Assembly: GCF_001078055.1 (NCBI RefSeq)
Contig: NZ_CP010777.1
Coordinates: 3,067,001 to 3,131,000 of the forward strand
Source: Rufibacter radiotolerans
GTDB lineage: Bacteria; Bacteroidota; Bacteroidia; Cytophagales; Hymenobacteraceae
Direction: 5' to 3'
DNA: 64,000 nt
This document shows positions 50,439 to 59,043 of the stretch, one piece after another (the first letter of the stretch is position 1; every line of letters begins with the position of its first letter). Under the pieces are notes generated by a model that was not told the origin of the DNA, searched no databases, and worked only from the letters and a program-made list of their open reading frames with translations. Made by a program: the position numbers and the translations under genes.

Positions 50439-50488
50439 TTGCACACAGGTGCAATTTTTTGTGCAATCGATTGTGCAAGAAATTGCAC
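50439..50488. promoter_or_regulatory. array of five TTGCAC/GTGCAA half-sites
   Basis: Half-sites begin at 50439 (TTGCAC), 50449, 50461 and 50473 (GTGCAA), and 50483 (TTGCAC), 10-12 bp apart, which puts them on one face of the helix. The first pair forms TTGCACACAGGTGCAA. The array ends about 28 bp before the likely -7 box of the pectinesterase gene. Confidence 0.65.
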
Positions 50489-50608
50489 ACTTTTTAGATT
50501 TTTCTACTATTATTCTATCTTGGCGCTTAGGTTAAATTATATCAATTCAATAATTTAGGGACAGTTCCTGCTCCTGAAATTCATAATTTCTCAATAAATC
50601 CCCTAAGT

Positions 50609-53347
50609 ATGAAAAGACAACTACTCCTTCTTAAACTATTGGCGCTTCTCCTCCTTTTAGGACTCAGTCCGCAGGTAGATGCCTTCACGCCTACTAACGT
50701 AGACATTACGGTGGCCCTGGACGGGACCGGAGATTTCACCAAAATCCAGGATGCCATCAACGCGGTGCCTTCCAACAGTGAGCGTCGCACCGTTATTTAC
50801 ATCAAGCGCGGCCTATATAATACTGAAAAGCTCATTGTGCCCGGCGACAAGAAAAACGTCTCCTTTATTGGAGAAAGCCGCGAAGAGACCATCATCAGCT
50901 ACCATATCTATGACTGTGCTACCGGCAAGTGTCCCACCGCCGATGCCGCCAAATGGACCGGTGACAACATCCGGACATCGGCCACGCTCACCTTATATGG
51001 CGATGGGTTCAGGGCAGAGAATCTCACGCTCCAGAACACGGCTGGCCCCGTAGGTCAAGCCCTGGCCCTTACGGTGCTGGGCGACAAGAACGTGTTCATC
51101 AACTGTAACCTGTTAGGCTACCAAGACACCATTTACCTGTGGCAGCCGGGCAAACGCAGCTATTTTGAAAATTGCCTGGTGTTGGGTCGCACAGACTATA
51201 TCTATGGGTCCGGCATTGGGTACTTTCAATCGTGTGAGATCAGGAGTTTCGGTGGCGGCTGGATCACGGCCCCGGCTACTCCCAAAGACCAAGCATATGG
51301 CTTCGTGTTCAACAATTGCAGGTTAACGTACGCCACCAACAGCCCCCGCGCCGGCGATGACGGCACTTTAATCCGGTTGGGCCGCCCGTGGCACGAGTAC
51401 CCCAAGGTTACCTGGCTGAACTCCTACATGACGGAGATGATTCACCCGGAAGGGTGGGGCGACAAGTGGAGCATGGACTACTCAGACACCAGCCCAGACC
51501 TCAAACTGTTTGAGTACAACAACAATGGCCCCGGGGCCGATATGAGCAAGAGAGCCAATTGGGCCGGCCTGCGCGCCATAACCGCCACCGAAGCCCTGGA
51601 ATACACGGTTCTAAAGGTCATGGGCGGTGCTGACAACTGGAACCCTACGGCAGAAGCGGCCACCGTGCAGTCTTTCACCTGGACCGGAACCGGTGCCACC
51701 AAAAGCTGGCTCCTGGCCAACAACTGGAATCCGGCGGCGGTACCCTCCACCGGCGAGTCCGCCACGGTAGACGGAACGCATGAAATTTTAGCAGATGGCG
51801 GCTCGTTTCTGGCAGATTTGGCTTTGAAAAACGGCGCCAAACTTACCCTCACCGCTAACAGCACCCTGGCCTATCTTTCTATGGCCACCTCTGAGATTTC
51901 TACGGCAGGCACGGCATCTCTAACCGGGAAAATAGCGACCAAAGAAGCTAACAGATTTACTATAACTGGCACGCTCACCTTGCCTGCCACCCTTACCGGA
52001 GTGCATGAATTCAGCAAAGAGGGAACTGGGAAACTGGTGTTGACCGGCAACAGCCCCGACTACTCGGGTAACTGGCTGGTGAAGGCAGGCATTCTGGAAG
52101 CTAACACGGCCAATGCCCTGGGCAAGGGCCACGTGACCGTAAGCAGCGGGGCCACGCTTACCATAGGCATCAGTAGCGCATTCCAGCCGAAGTCACAGTT
52201 AAAGGTAGTCACCGGGTCTGCCCTGGTCTTAAACGCTGACATTACCTTAAGTGAGTTCTTTCTCAATAACACCCTGCAAGCCATGGGCGAATACACCGCC
52301 GCCACGCACCCTACCCTCATTGCGGGCACCGGAAGGATCATTGTAGGCCGGCCCAGCACCTTCACGTTTGTAGGCGGCGCTAACGGCAACTGGGACAATC
52401 CCGCCCACTACAGCCCGCAGCTGTTGCCGCACGCCGGCGAGACGGTGCTAGTGAACAGAGAGATTGAAACTACCAGCCTGGTGTTCCCGGCTAAGCTGGT
52501 GATCCAGAGCGCCGGCAACATACGCATGCGCGGCAACCACTCCGCCACCGGCGAAATTGAAATGCTGACCGGTGCCCGCATTTCCTACGCCACCGGTGGG
52601 GCCAGTTTCTCTCTGAACGCCCCTTTGACCGTGACCGGTGACATTCTGGTACAGATCAGCAGTAACACTACCGCCGCGGGCGGACACCAGTTCCAGTACC
52701 TGGGCATGGCCAAAGGCGCCGGGAAAGTAACGGTGTACAATAACAGAGGCGCCCCGGCTACTACGGTTAATATGGTTTTGCAAGGAGACAACAGCGCGTT
52801 TACCGGCACCTGGGATCTTACCCGGGCGAACGGCGTGGCCGAGTCGGTTACCCGCCTGGAAGGAACCAGCGCCAATGCCTTCGGGAATGGCAAAATACTG
52901 GTGGGTGCCAACAACGTTCTTGTGTTCAACCATGAGAAAAGCGCGGGCAACAACCTGGACCTCACCGTTTCGGGCACCGGAAAAGTTACCCTGAAAACCA
53001 ATGTACTGGTAAGAACCTTTACCCTCAACGGCACTGCCATGGCAGATGGCACTTATTCCGCTTCCACCCACCCAGACTTTATGGAAGGAACTGGTTCTAT
53101 TGTGGTGTCTAACACGCTTACCGCCTCAAAAGAAGAGCTGCAGCAGAAACCGGTCAGGTTCTATGGGAACACCTTGTATGTTAACGGAAGCCGCTCCCTG
53201 GTCACCGTCTACACTATGACGGGCGCCGTGCTCATCAAGGAAAACAGAAATAACACCATCTCCTTCCAGGGCCAAAGACCCGGAATTTACGTGGCCCGCT
53301 ACACCATTGACGGCAAACAAGGGGTATTGAAATTCTTTGTGCGGTAA
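50609..53347 (+). CDS. secreted pectinesterase with PATR-type repeats and T9SS sorting domain
   Basis: This 912-residue protein has a signal peptide (LLKLLALLLLLGLSPQVDA). Residues about 30-345 are a CE8 pectin methylesterase: GTGDFTKIQDAINAVP, the catalytic GYQDTIY and GRTDYIYGSG aspartates, and LGRPWHEYPKV. Residues about 355-830 contain repeated segments such as GTGKLVLTGNSPDYSGNWLV, LEANTANALGKGHVTVSSGA and later a related set, typical of passenger-associated (autotransporter) beta-strand repeats. The last 75 residues (VRFYGNTLYVNGSRSLVTVY to LKFFVR) form a type IX secretion sorting domain. It should be exported to the surface or medium and demethylate pectin. An upstream TTGCAC array suggests control by a sugar-responsive repressor. 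Confidence 0.9.
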   Translation: MKRQLLLLKLLALLLLLGLSPQVDAFTPTNVDITVALDGTGDFTKIQDAINAVPSNSERRTVIYIKRGLYNTEKLIVPGDKKNVSFIGESREETIISYHIYDCATGKCPTADAAKWTGDNIRTSATLTLYGDGFRAENLTLQNTAGPVGQALALTVLGDKNVFINCNLLGYQDTIYLWQPGKRSYFENCLVLGRTDYIYGSGIGYFQSCEIRSFGGGWITAPATPKDQAYGFVFNNCRLTYATNSPRAGDDGTLIRLGRPWHEYPKVTWLNSYMTEMIHPEGWGDKWSMDYSDTSPDLKLFEYNNNGPGADMSKRANWAGLRAITATEALEYTVLKVMGGADNWNPTAEAATVQSFTWTGTGATKSWLLANNWNPAAVPSTGESATVDGTHEILADGGSFLADLALKNGAKLTLTANSTLAYLSMATSEISTAGTASLTGKIATKEANRFTITGTLTLPATLTGVHEFSKEGTGKLVLTGNSPDYSGNWLVKAGILEANTANALGKGHVTVSSGATLTIGISSAFQPKSQLKVVTGSALVLNADITLSEFFLNNTLQAMGEYTAATHPTLIAGTGRIIVGRPSTFTFVGGANGNWDNPAHYSPQLLPHAGETVLVNREIETTSLVFPAKLVIQSAGNIRMRGNHSATGEIEMLTGARISYATGGASFSLNAPLTVTGDILVQISSNTTAAGGHQFQYLGMAKGAGKVTVYNNRGAPATTVNMVLQGDNSAFTGTWDLTRANGVAESVTRLEGTSANAFGNGKILVGANNVLVFNHEKSAGNNLDLTVSGTGKVTLKTNVLVRTFTLNGTAMADGTYSASTHPDFMEGTGSIVVSNTLTASKEELQQKPVRFYGNTLYVNGSRSLVTVYTMTGAVLIKENRNNTISFQGQRPGIYVARYTIDGKQGVLKFFVR

Positions 53348-53371
53348 GTCTCTGCGCCAGAGAAACAAAGG

Positions 53372-53425
53372 ATTCACTTCAACAAAAAAGCCCGGTGTCC
53401 TCCGGGCTTTTTTGTTGAAGTGAAT
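53372..53425. terminator. perfect 54-bp bidirectional terminator
   Basis: CAACAAAAAAGCCCGG pairs with CCGGGCTTTTTTGTTG around TGTCCT, with further symmetric flank. It serves the convergent pectinesterase and surE genes. Confidence 0.95.
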
Positions 53426-53513
53426 TTTCATGTTCTGTTTCTGATGTTCTCACAAAGTTGATAACAGGTAACAGTCTCTTGCTCCCTTCAGTCCGATCCC
53501 TTATATCAAAACC

Positions 53514-53549
53514 GTTTTGGGCCTGTTTTTGAGAAAACAGTTCTAAAAC
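53514..53549. repeat. GTTTT/AAAAC palindrome, copy 24
   Basis: Ends 3 bp before the surE stop codon (minus strand), that is, immediately downstream of the gene. Confidence 0.85.
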
Positions 53550-53552
53550 AGC

Positions 53553-54386
53553 TTACCCTTCGGCGGCGCCGCTTTCTGCGGTTTTGGAGCCTATCACAGG
53601 AATAGCCTCTGGGTTGAGGTTCCACTCATTGTTCAGGAGGGCGATGGCGTGGCTGGCAGTCATATCAAACTGGCAGGGCACCACAGACACGTAGTTATCG
53701 GCGAGGGCGGCCTCATCGGTGTCATCGCCTTTGTCAAAGTTCACAAAATTGCCCGTGAGCCAGAAATAGCTGCGGCCGCGGGGGTCCAGGCGTTCGTCAA
53801 ATTTCTCTTCCCACTTGGCGCGGGCCTGGCGGCAGACCTTTACGCCGGCAATAGGTTCCGCAGATTTCTTGGGAAAGTTCACGTTCAGGGCCACGCCGTG
53901 CGGAATGCCAAACTCCAGGGCTTGGCGCACAATCAGTTCCACGTACTCCTCGGTGTGGGAGAAATCTATTTCATGGCCGTAGTCACAGAGCGAGAACCCA
54001 ATGGCAGGCAACCCTTCAATGGCCGCCTCAATGGCCGCCGACATGGTGCCGGAATACAGCACACTGATGCTGGAGTTGGACCCGTGGTTAATGCCGCTCA
54101 CCACTAAATCTGGGCGGCGGTCTTTGAGCACATGGTGCTTGGCCAGCTTTACGCAGTCGGCGGGGGTACCGGAGCACTCATAGGCCTCCACCTCGGTAAA
54201 GGCAAGGGATCTATCTAACCGAAGGGTATTGCCAATGGTGATGGCGTGTCCCATGCCAGATTGGGGCCCGTCGGGCGCCACTATTACCACCTCGCCTATT
54301 TTCCGCATTACCTTTACCAGCGTGTGAATGCCGGGGGCGGTGATACCATCGTCGTTTGAAATCAAAATAAGTGGCTTCTTCTTCAT
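53553..54386 (-). CDS. surE: 5'/3'-nucleotidase SurE
   Basis: This 277-residue protein matches SurE: LILISNDDGITAPGI with the metal-binding Asp-Asp near residue 11, VVIVAPDGPQSGMGHAI, YECSGTPADCVKLA and SGINHGSNSSISVLYSGTMS with the metal-binding Asn. It removes phosphate from nucleoside monophosphates and some polyphosphates under stress. The C-terminal part contains KGDDTDEAALADNYVSVVP as usual. It is transcribed alone; the 3' end is followed by a GTTTT palindrome and a strong terminator. Confidence 0.95.
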   Translation of the reverse strand: MKKKPLILISNDDGITAPGIHTLVKVMRKIGEVVIVAPDGPQSGMGHAITIGNTLRLDRSLAFTEVEAYECSGTPADCVKLAKHHVLKDRRPDLVVSGINHGSNSSISVLYSGTMSAAIEAAIEGLPAIGFSLCDYGHEIDFSHTEEYVELIVRQALEFGIPHGVALNVNFPKKSAEPIAGVKVCRQARAKWEEKFDERLDPRGRSYFWLTGNFVNFDKGDDTDEAALADNYVSVVPCQFDMTASHAIALLNNEWNLNPEAIPVIGSKTAESGAAEG

Positions 54387-54517
54387 ATTCTCTCAAAGTT
54401 TGCGACCAAATTACTTGGTATACGGGCTACCGCCAAATGCAAATACAGTAACTTCACGGGCAGGCTTGCGTTATGCCCCAAGATGCTGTACCTATGCTGT
54501 CTAAACTTCTTTGCACC

Positions 54518-55249
54518 ATGAAGCACACCACCCTACTGCTGGGCGCCTTGCTGGCGCTGGCGGCCTGCAAACAAGAAACCACTTCTGAGAAAACCGATAA
54601 AGAGGCCCAACTGGAAGAAGCCGCCGGCAGTATTTCTGAGGATTCTGAACTAGACCCTACCCTGGCGGCAGACGCTTCAGATACTTCTGCACCCACTACT
54701 GCCAATGACGAGGCCATGTCTGAAGAGCCGCTTCCGGGGGCTACCTCCACGGCCTCTGCCGCGCCCAGTGCCGCCAACCCGCTCTTTAACCTAACCCTGC
54801 AGGCCGGCCAGGCCGGAGCCGTGAAAATAGGCATGACCATTGAGGAGCTTAAAAAGCAGTACGGGCAAAACAAGATCAGGGAAACGGAGCATTCCATAGA
54901 GGGCACCACCACCAAAGCCTATGAAATTCTGGGCGAACGCCGCCGGCCCGACCTGCTGGTGGAGCAGCAATGCAAAGGCAACGTCTGCACCGTCTTCCGG
55001 ATCACGGTGCTGAACCCCTCCTTCCGGACCCAGGGCGGCATAGGCATAGGAAGCATGTTCAGAGACGTGAAAGAAAGCATTCCTATTTCCAGCGTAGGCG
55101 CCGGCGAAGGAAATTTTGTGGCTATCTCTGAAGGAGCCCGCATGAGTTTTGTGCTGGACATGCGCGGCATCCCGGCCCAGCGCTGGAACAAACTCAAGGT
55201 AAAAGACATCCCCAACACCACCATGGTCTCCGGCATCATGCTCTGGTAA
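54518..55249 (+). CDS. lipoprotein of unknown function
   Basis: This 243-residue protein has an SPase II signal peptide (MKHTTLLLGALLALAAC, lipobox LAAC), a long acidic/Ser/Ala-rich tether (about 20-100) and a globular domain beginning LFNLTLQAGQAGAVKIGMTI, with EELKKQYGQNKIRETE and RPDLLVEQQCKGNVCTVFRI. KIGMTIEELKKQYG resembles the opening of SmpA/BamE-like or PepSY-type lipoproteins, but I cannot assign it. The ATG at 54518 is taken because it opens the signal peptide; the frame extends to 54473. Confidence 0.7.
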   Translation: MKHTTLLLGALLALAACKQETTSEKTDKEAQLEEAAGSISEDSELDPTLAADASDTSAPTTANDEAMSEEPLPGATSTASAAPSAANPLFNLTLQAGQAGAVKIGMTIEELKKQYGQNKIRETEHSIEGTTTKAYEILGERRRPDLLVEQQCKGNVCTVFRITVLNPSFRTQGGIGIGSMFRDVKESIPISSVGAGEGNFVAISEGARMSFVLDMRGIPAQRWNKLKVKDIPNTTMVSGIMLW

Positions 55250-55268
55250 GCCGGTTCAGGCTTTTTCT

Positions 55269-55304
55269 GTTTTAAAGGTGCTTTCCGGGAAACGGCCCTA
55301 AAGC
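55269..55304. repeat. GTTTT/AAAAC palindrome, copy 25
   Basis: The last box is AAAGC and the first spacer has drifted. It begins 19 bp after the lipoprotein stop. Confidence 0.75.
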
Positions 55305-55328
55305 ACCCGTACGCTAAAATTTCAGATT

Positions 55329-55775
55329 ATGACTTTCTTCCCTTCCCTGTACCGCTACCAAGACGAAGGCTTATTGATCATCCGGGTAGGTATTGGCATC
55401 ATGTTCCTGTTGCACGGCTGGCCTAAAATGATGGGTGGCCCCGAGGTTTGGGCCAACGTGGGCAGCGCCGTGGAGACCGTAGGCATTACCGGCGGTTTTA
55501 CGTTCTTCGGGTTTATGGCGGCGTTCGCCGAAACCGTGGGAGGCCTATTCATTGCCTTGGGCCTGTTCTTCCGGTTCTCCAACTTCCTGCTGTTTGCCAC
55601 CATGGTAGTCGCTACGATGAAGCACGTGATGGCCAACGACGGCTTTAACGCGTATTCTCATGCCTTGGAAGCGGCTTATCTGTTCATAGGTCTCTTTTTT
55701 ATTGGGCCAGGGCGCTATAGCCTGGATTACCTTTGGTTTGATAGAGCGCCAGTGGAGGAAGGGGATTGGGAGTAA
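55329..55775 (+). CDS. DoxX-family membrane protein
   Basis: This 148-residue protein has four membrane helices and the DoxX pattern: IIRVGIGIMFLLHGWPKMMG near the N-terminus, a GFTFFGFMAAFAETVGGLFI helix with the Glu typical of the family, and MVVATMKHVMAND. DoxX proteins are poorly understood; some take part in thiol or oxidative-stress complexes. It is separated from the lipoprotein gene by a GTTTT palindrome. Confidence 0.88.
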   Translation: MTFFPSLYRYQDEGLLIIRVGIGIMFLLHGWPKMMGGPEVWANVGSAVETVGITGGFTFFGFMAAFAETVGGLFIALGLFFRFSNFLLFATMVVATMKHVMANDGFNAYSHALEAAYLFIGLFFIGPGRYSLDYLWFDRAPVEEGDWE

Positions 55776-55810
55776 TAGGAAGGGAGGGTCGGTTGTTAGC
55801 CATAGCCTTT

Positions 55811-55842
55811 CGCCGTTGTTGGTGTTCCTAGGGGCCAACGAC
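55811..55842. repeat. GTTGTTGG hairpin repeat, second copy
   Basis: CGCCGTTGTTGGTGTTCCTA then GGGGCCAACGAC; same orientation as 32653-32680. Confidence 0.65.
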
Positions 55843-56383
55843 TGAGACTGCTGCTCCATCTGCCAATAAGCTTATACATTCTATTAACTTCCTGTCAAGC
55901 CTCAAGGCGGGAGTCGCGGCCTGCCCGCGTCTGTCACTTTTCTCCTTGATGAGAAAAGTAACCAAAAGAATCAAGAACCCCCGAACTCGCTGCCGCTCGG
56001 ACAGGCGGGGCTCCAGAAAGGTACCACCTGGCAAAGGCTATCCGTTCCATAGGGAGCTTACGCCTTTGCCAATTGGATAGCCGCTGCCTGCCCCTGCCCA
56101 TGCTTCGGGCTACGCGGTGGCGGCCCTCCGCCAGGTACGGGGCAGGATATGGGTTGCTGCTGGTCCGTTGCAATGCCTTCCTTCGCTTGGCGGGCGGAGG
56201 GAAAGAGTGCCTGTTTCTTGCTAGACTGCGCTGGCGCCGAAGACCTCGTAGCGCGCGCAGCTCCTGCGAGCGTCTGGGGCAGTGGCTTCTCCAAGTGTGC
56301 CCTCCCGTGTAAACACCCCTTCACCCCTCAAGGGGAGAGTCTGTGTTTAGTAAGCGATGCTGGAGTTATTAAGCCCTAATTGC

Positions 56384-56419
56384 GTTTTGAGGCTGTTTTT
56401 CGCAAATCTTGTTTAAAAC
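56384..56419. repeat. GTTTT/AAAAC palindrome, copy 26
   Basis: 36-bp core with a drifted right inner box (AAATC). Not directly downstream of a gene. Confidence 0.75.
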
Positions 56420-56444
56420 ACGCATCTCCACGTATTCCCCGTTT

Positions 56445-56617
56445 CCAGTCTTTACTTCGAGCGCCTCGCTTGTGGCCCTGCAACAGCTTTACTAAGAACA
56501 GAAGTCAAGTAGGCCGCAAGGGCAGTGCGAGGGCGGAAGGCGGGGCCCCGCGGCCGTGAGCGCTCGGAGGGATACCATGAAACATTACAGCATAAGGACT
56601 CAGGCCAAAGCAGACAA
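56445..56617 (+). repeat. ~175-bp dispersed repeat, copy B
   Basis: Inverted counterpart of 32064-32238, high identity throughout with short gaps. It ends 133 bp before the M14 peptidase gene. Confidence 0.85.
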
Positions 56618-56749
56618 TCCTAGGCTTAACCAAATTCTTCCTCCAATAACCAACAAGGCCCAAGGAAATATCCTCCACAATAGCAAAAGCAAAAACTTTC
56701 AAATAAACCTCAAAACCGCTAACATTACCGTTTCAACAAAACTTCACCC

Positions 56750-58501
56750 ATGCTGCTTTCCCTGCTCCTTACCCTCAATACTTTTTTCACCGCGGCCCCA
56801 ACACCCGACTGGAAAACGCCTTATGAAAAAAGCAATCGCACCAAGACCGCTACCTATCAGGAATGCATAGACTATTATCAGCGGCTGGACCAGGCGTACC
56901 CAGAAATTAAGATGACGGAGATGGGCATGACCGATGTGGGCAAACCGCTGCACACGGTGATCATCTCCACGGATGAGGATTTTGACCCGGCTTCCATCCA
57001 CCGGAAAGGCAAGACGGTCTTGCTGGTACAGAACGGCATTCACCCGGGAGAGCCCGAGGGGATTGACGCCACCATGATGCTGGCCCGCGACCTCATGCAG
57101 CAGAAAAAGCTGAAGAGCCAGCTAGACAACGTGGTGCTGGTGATCATTCCTATTTACAACGTGGGTGGCGCCCTGAACCGTAACAGCCATACGCGCACCA
57201 ACCAGAACGGGCCTGAGAGCTACGGCTTTAGAGGCAACGCCCGCAACCTGGACCTGAACCGCGATTTCATCAAAGAAGACTCAAAGAACGCCCGCACCTT
57301 CGCCACTATTTTCCGGACCTGGGACCCCGAGATCTTCGTGGACAACCACACCAGCAACGGTGCTGATTACCAGTACACCATGACGCTCATCCCCACGCAG
57401 CACAACAAGCTGGGCGGGGCGTTGGGTACCCTATTAAAGCAGCAGATGGTGCCCGCGCTTTACAAAGGCATGGAGAAACGCAAGTGGCCACTGGTGCCCT
57501 ACGTGAACTCCCGCGGCGAATCGCCGGAGACGGGTATTTTTGGTTTTATGGAGTCGCCGCGGTATGCCACCGGCTACACGGCTCTTTTCCAAACCCTGGG
57601 CTTCGTGCCCGAGACGCACATGCTTAAATCTTTTGACAAGCGCGTGGCCTCTACCTATGACCTCATGCTGGAGTTCCTAGACTATGCTGCCAAACACGGC
57701 AAAGAGGTGCAGGCCGCCCGCCAGAAAGACCGCGCCGCCCTGCAGACACAGCAGCAATTTGTCCTGAACTGGGCCCCGGACACTACGCAGGTGGAGACCA
57801 TCCAATTCAAAGGCTATGAAGCCAAATACAAGCCCAGCGAGGTAAGCGGACTGGAGCGGCTGTACTATGACCGCAAGGCCCCGTTCACGCGCCCAGTGAA
57901 GTTCTTTGACACCTACCGCCCTACCGTGACGGTTACGAAACCAGTCGCCTATATCATCCCCCAGGCCTGGGCCGAGGTGATTGAGCGACTGAAGCAGAAT
58001 CAGGTAGAATTGAAACGCCTGAGCAAAGACACCGTGCTTACCCCCGAGGTCTATTACATCTCTGACTACAAAACCGGTCCCCGCCCCTATGAGGGCCACT
58101 ATCTCCACACCGAGGTGCAGGTGCAGAAATCGCAGCAACCCATCCAGTACTTCAAAGGCGACTACGTGGCGTACCTGAACCAGGTAAGCAACCGGTTTCT
58201 GGTGGAGACCCTGGAACCGCAGGGCCCAGACTCCTACTTCGCCTGGAACTTCTTTGACTCGGTGCTGGGGCAGAAAGAACATTTCTCGGCGTATGTGTTT
58301 GAAGACCTGGCTGCCCAATACCTCCAGAAAGACCCCAAACTGAAGGCCGCCCTGGAAGCAGCCAAAGCTAAAGACGCCAACCTGGCCAAAAGCGCCCGCG
58401 AGCAACTCAACTTCATTTACCGCAACACGCCTCACTTTGAGAACACATTCATGCGCTACCCCGTCACCCGGTGGTTGGGTGGGGCGCTGCCGGTTCAGTA
58501 A
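56750..58501 (+). CDS. M14-family metallocarboxypeptidase-like protein
   Basis: This 583-residue protein has a short signal peptide (MLLSLLLTLNTFFTAAP). The peptidase domain (about 20-310) shows zinc ligands in NGIHPGEPEG (HxxE) and IFVDNHTSNGADYQY (third His), substrate-site Arg and Asn in GNARNLDLNRDFIK, and a later VPETHML Glu that may be catalytic. Residues 320-583 form an additional domain of unknown role. It should act on peptides outside the cytoplasm. The gene ends 6 bp before a perfect GTTTT palindrome. Confidence 0.9.
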   Translation: MLLSLLLTLNTFFTAAPTPDWKTPYEKSNRTKTATYQECIDYYQRLDQAYPEIKMTEMGMTDVGKPLHTVIISTDEDFDPASIHRKGKTVLLVQNGIHPGEPEGIDATMMLARDLMQQKKLKSQLDNVVLVIIPIYNVGGALNRNSHTRTNQNGPESYGFRGNARNLDLNRDFIKEDSKNARTFATIFRTWDPEIFVDNHTSNGADYQYTMTLIPTQHNKLGGALGTLLKQQMVPALYKGMEKRKWPLVPYVNSRGESPETGIFGFMESPRYATGYTALFQTLGFVPETHMLKSFDKRVASTYDLMLEFLDYAAKHGKEVQAARQKDRAALQTQQQFVLNWAPDTTQVETIQFKGYEAKYKPSEVSGLERLYYDRKAPFTRPVKFFDTYRPTVTVTKPVAYIIPQAWAEVIERLKQNQVELKRLSKDTVLTPEVYYISDYKTGPRPYEGHYLHTEVQVQKSQQPIQYFKGDYVAYLNQVSNRFLVETLEPQGPDSYFAWNFFDSVLGQKEHFSAYVFEDLAAQYLQKDPKLKAALEAAKAKDANLAKSAREQLNFIYRNTPHFENTFMRYPVTRWLGGALPVQ

Positions 58502-58507
58502 GCACGC

Positions 58508-58543
58508 GTTTTAGGCTTGTTTTTCAGAAAACAAGCCTAAAAC
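58508..58543. repeat. GTTTT/AAAAC palindrome, copy 27 (best example)
   Basis: Perfect arms: GTTTT-AGGCTT-GTTTT, loop TCAG, AAAAC-AAGCCT-AAAAC. It starts 6 bp after the M14 stop. Confidence 0.95.
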
Positions 58544-58629
58544 GGAAATCATCAGAAAGGCCTCTTCTATCCTAGGGAGAGGCTTTTCTACTTTTATTCA
58601 AAAAATAAATTTCTCAACGATTGACTTTA

Positions 58630-58667
58630 ATTACGAAACTTTCGTAATATTATGAAAACATCGTAGA
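58630..58667. promoter_or_regulatory. BlaI-type operator pair upstream of the BlaI-like gene
   Basis: A perfect 19-bp dyad ATTACGAAACTTTCGTAAT (58630-58648) is followed directly by a weaker copy (58649-58667, 13 of 19 positions alike). Together they span the promoter region 10-47 bp before the ATG, consistent with autorepression. Confidence 0.7.
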
Positions 58668-58676
58668 CATCCACAC

Positions 58677-59042
58677 ATGGAAAAGCTAACCCAACAGGAG
58701 GAAGAGGCCATGCAGGTGATCTGGGAGGCCGGCGGCGGCTTTATCAAAGATTTCCTGCAGATGCTGCCTGAGCCCAAACCGCCTTATACCACGCTGGCCT
58801 CCACGGTCAAGAACCTGGAGAAGAAAGGTTTTCTGGCTTCTGAGAAACTGGGCAACACGTTTCGCTACACCCCGCTCATCAAGGCGCCTGAGTACAAGAA
58901 GAAATTCATGAAAGGGTTTGTAGGCGACTATTTCCAGAACTCCTATAAAGAGCTGGTGGCCTTCTTCGTGAAGGAGAAGCAGCTTTCGCCGGCTGAGCTC
59001 AAGGAGATTATCCAGATGATTGAAAACCAAAAACCCGAATAA
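58677..59042 (+). CDS. BlaI/MecI/CopY-family transcriptional repressor
   Basis: This 121-residue winged-helix protein matches BlaI: LTQQEEEAMQVIWEAGGGFI, then PPYTTLASTVKNLEKKGFL as the recognition region, GNTFRYTPLI and a C-terminal dimerisation helix pair. BlaI repressors are cleaved or inactivated by their M56 partner, encoded 1 bp downstream. A perfect 19-bp operator dyad lies just before the gene. In Bacteroidota this pair is usually not linked to a beta-lactamase and none is seen here, so the target is open. Confidence 0.93.
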   Translation: MEKLTQQEEEAMQVIWEAGGGFIKDFLQMLPEPKPPYTTLASTVKNLEKKGFLASEKLGNTFRYTPLIKAPEYKKKFMKGFVGDYFQNSYKELVAFFVKEKQLSPAELKEIIQMIENQKPE

Positions 59043-59043
59043 C

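Larger units (their letters stand above)
50030..50608. other. regulatory region upstream of the pectinesterase gene
   Basis: A 579-bp gap containing the terminator at 50059-50096, GTTTT copy 23 at 50134-50168, about 250 bp without recognisable features, the TTGCAC cluster at 50439-50488, and a near-consensus -7 box TATCTTGG at about 50516-50523. Confidence 0.6.
55776..56749. other. intergenic repeat island between doxX-like and M14 genes
   Basis: A 974-bp stretch without a credible gene. It holds the GTTGTTGG hairpin (55811-55842), a CTTTTCTC/GAGAAAAG hairpin (about 55936-55957) next to AGTAACCAAAAGAATCAAG, an inverted copy of the GGGGTGTTTACAC motif (about 56304-56320), GTTTT copy 26 and dispersed repeat copy B. 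The middle part (56040-56300) is GC-rich with no coding signal on either strand. Confidence 0.7.

Noticed and set aside
56058..56324. Small open frames on both strands in the repeat island
   Set aside because: They overlap each other and the hairpin-rich repeats, have no promoter box or conserved-looking protein, and are best explained by GC-rich non-coding sequence.
57677..58435. Minus-strand frame of 252 codons opposite the M14 peptidase
   Set aside because: Shadow of a well-supported plus-strand gene.
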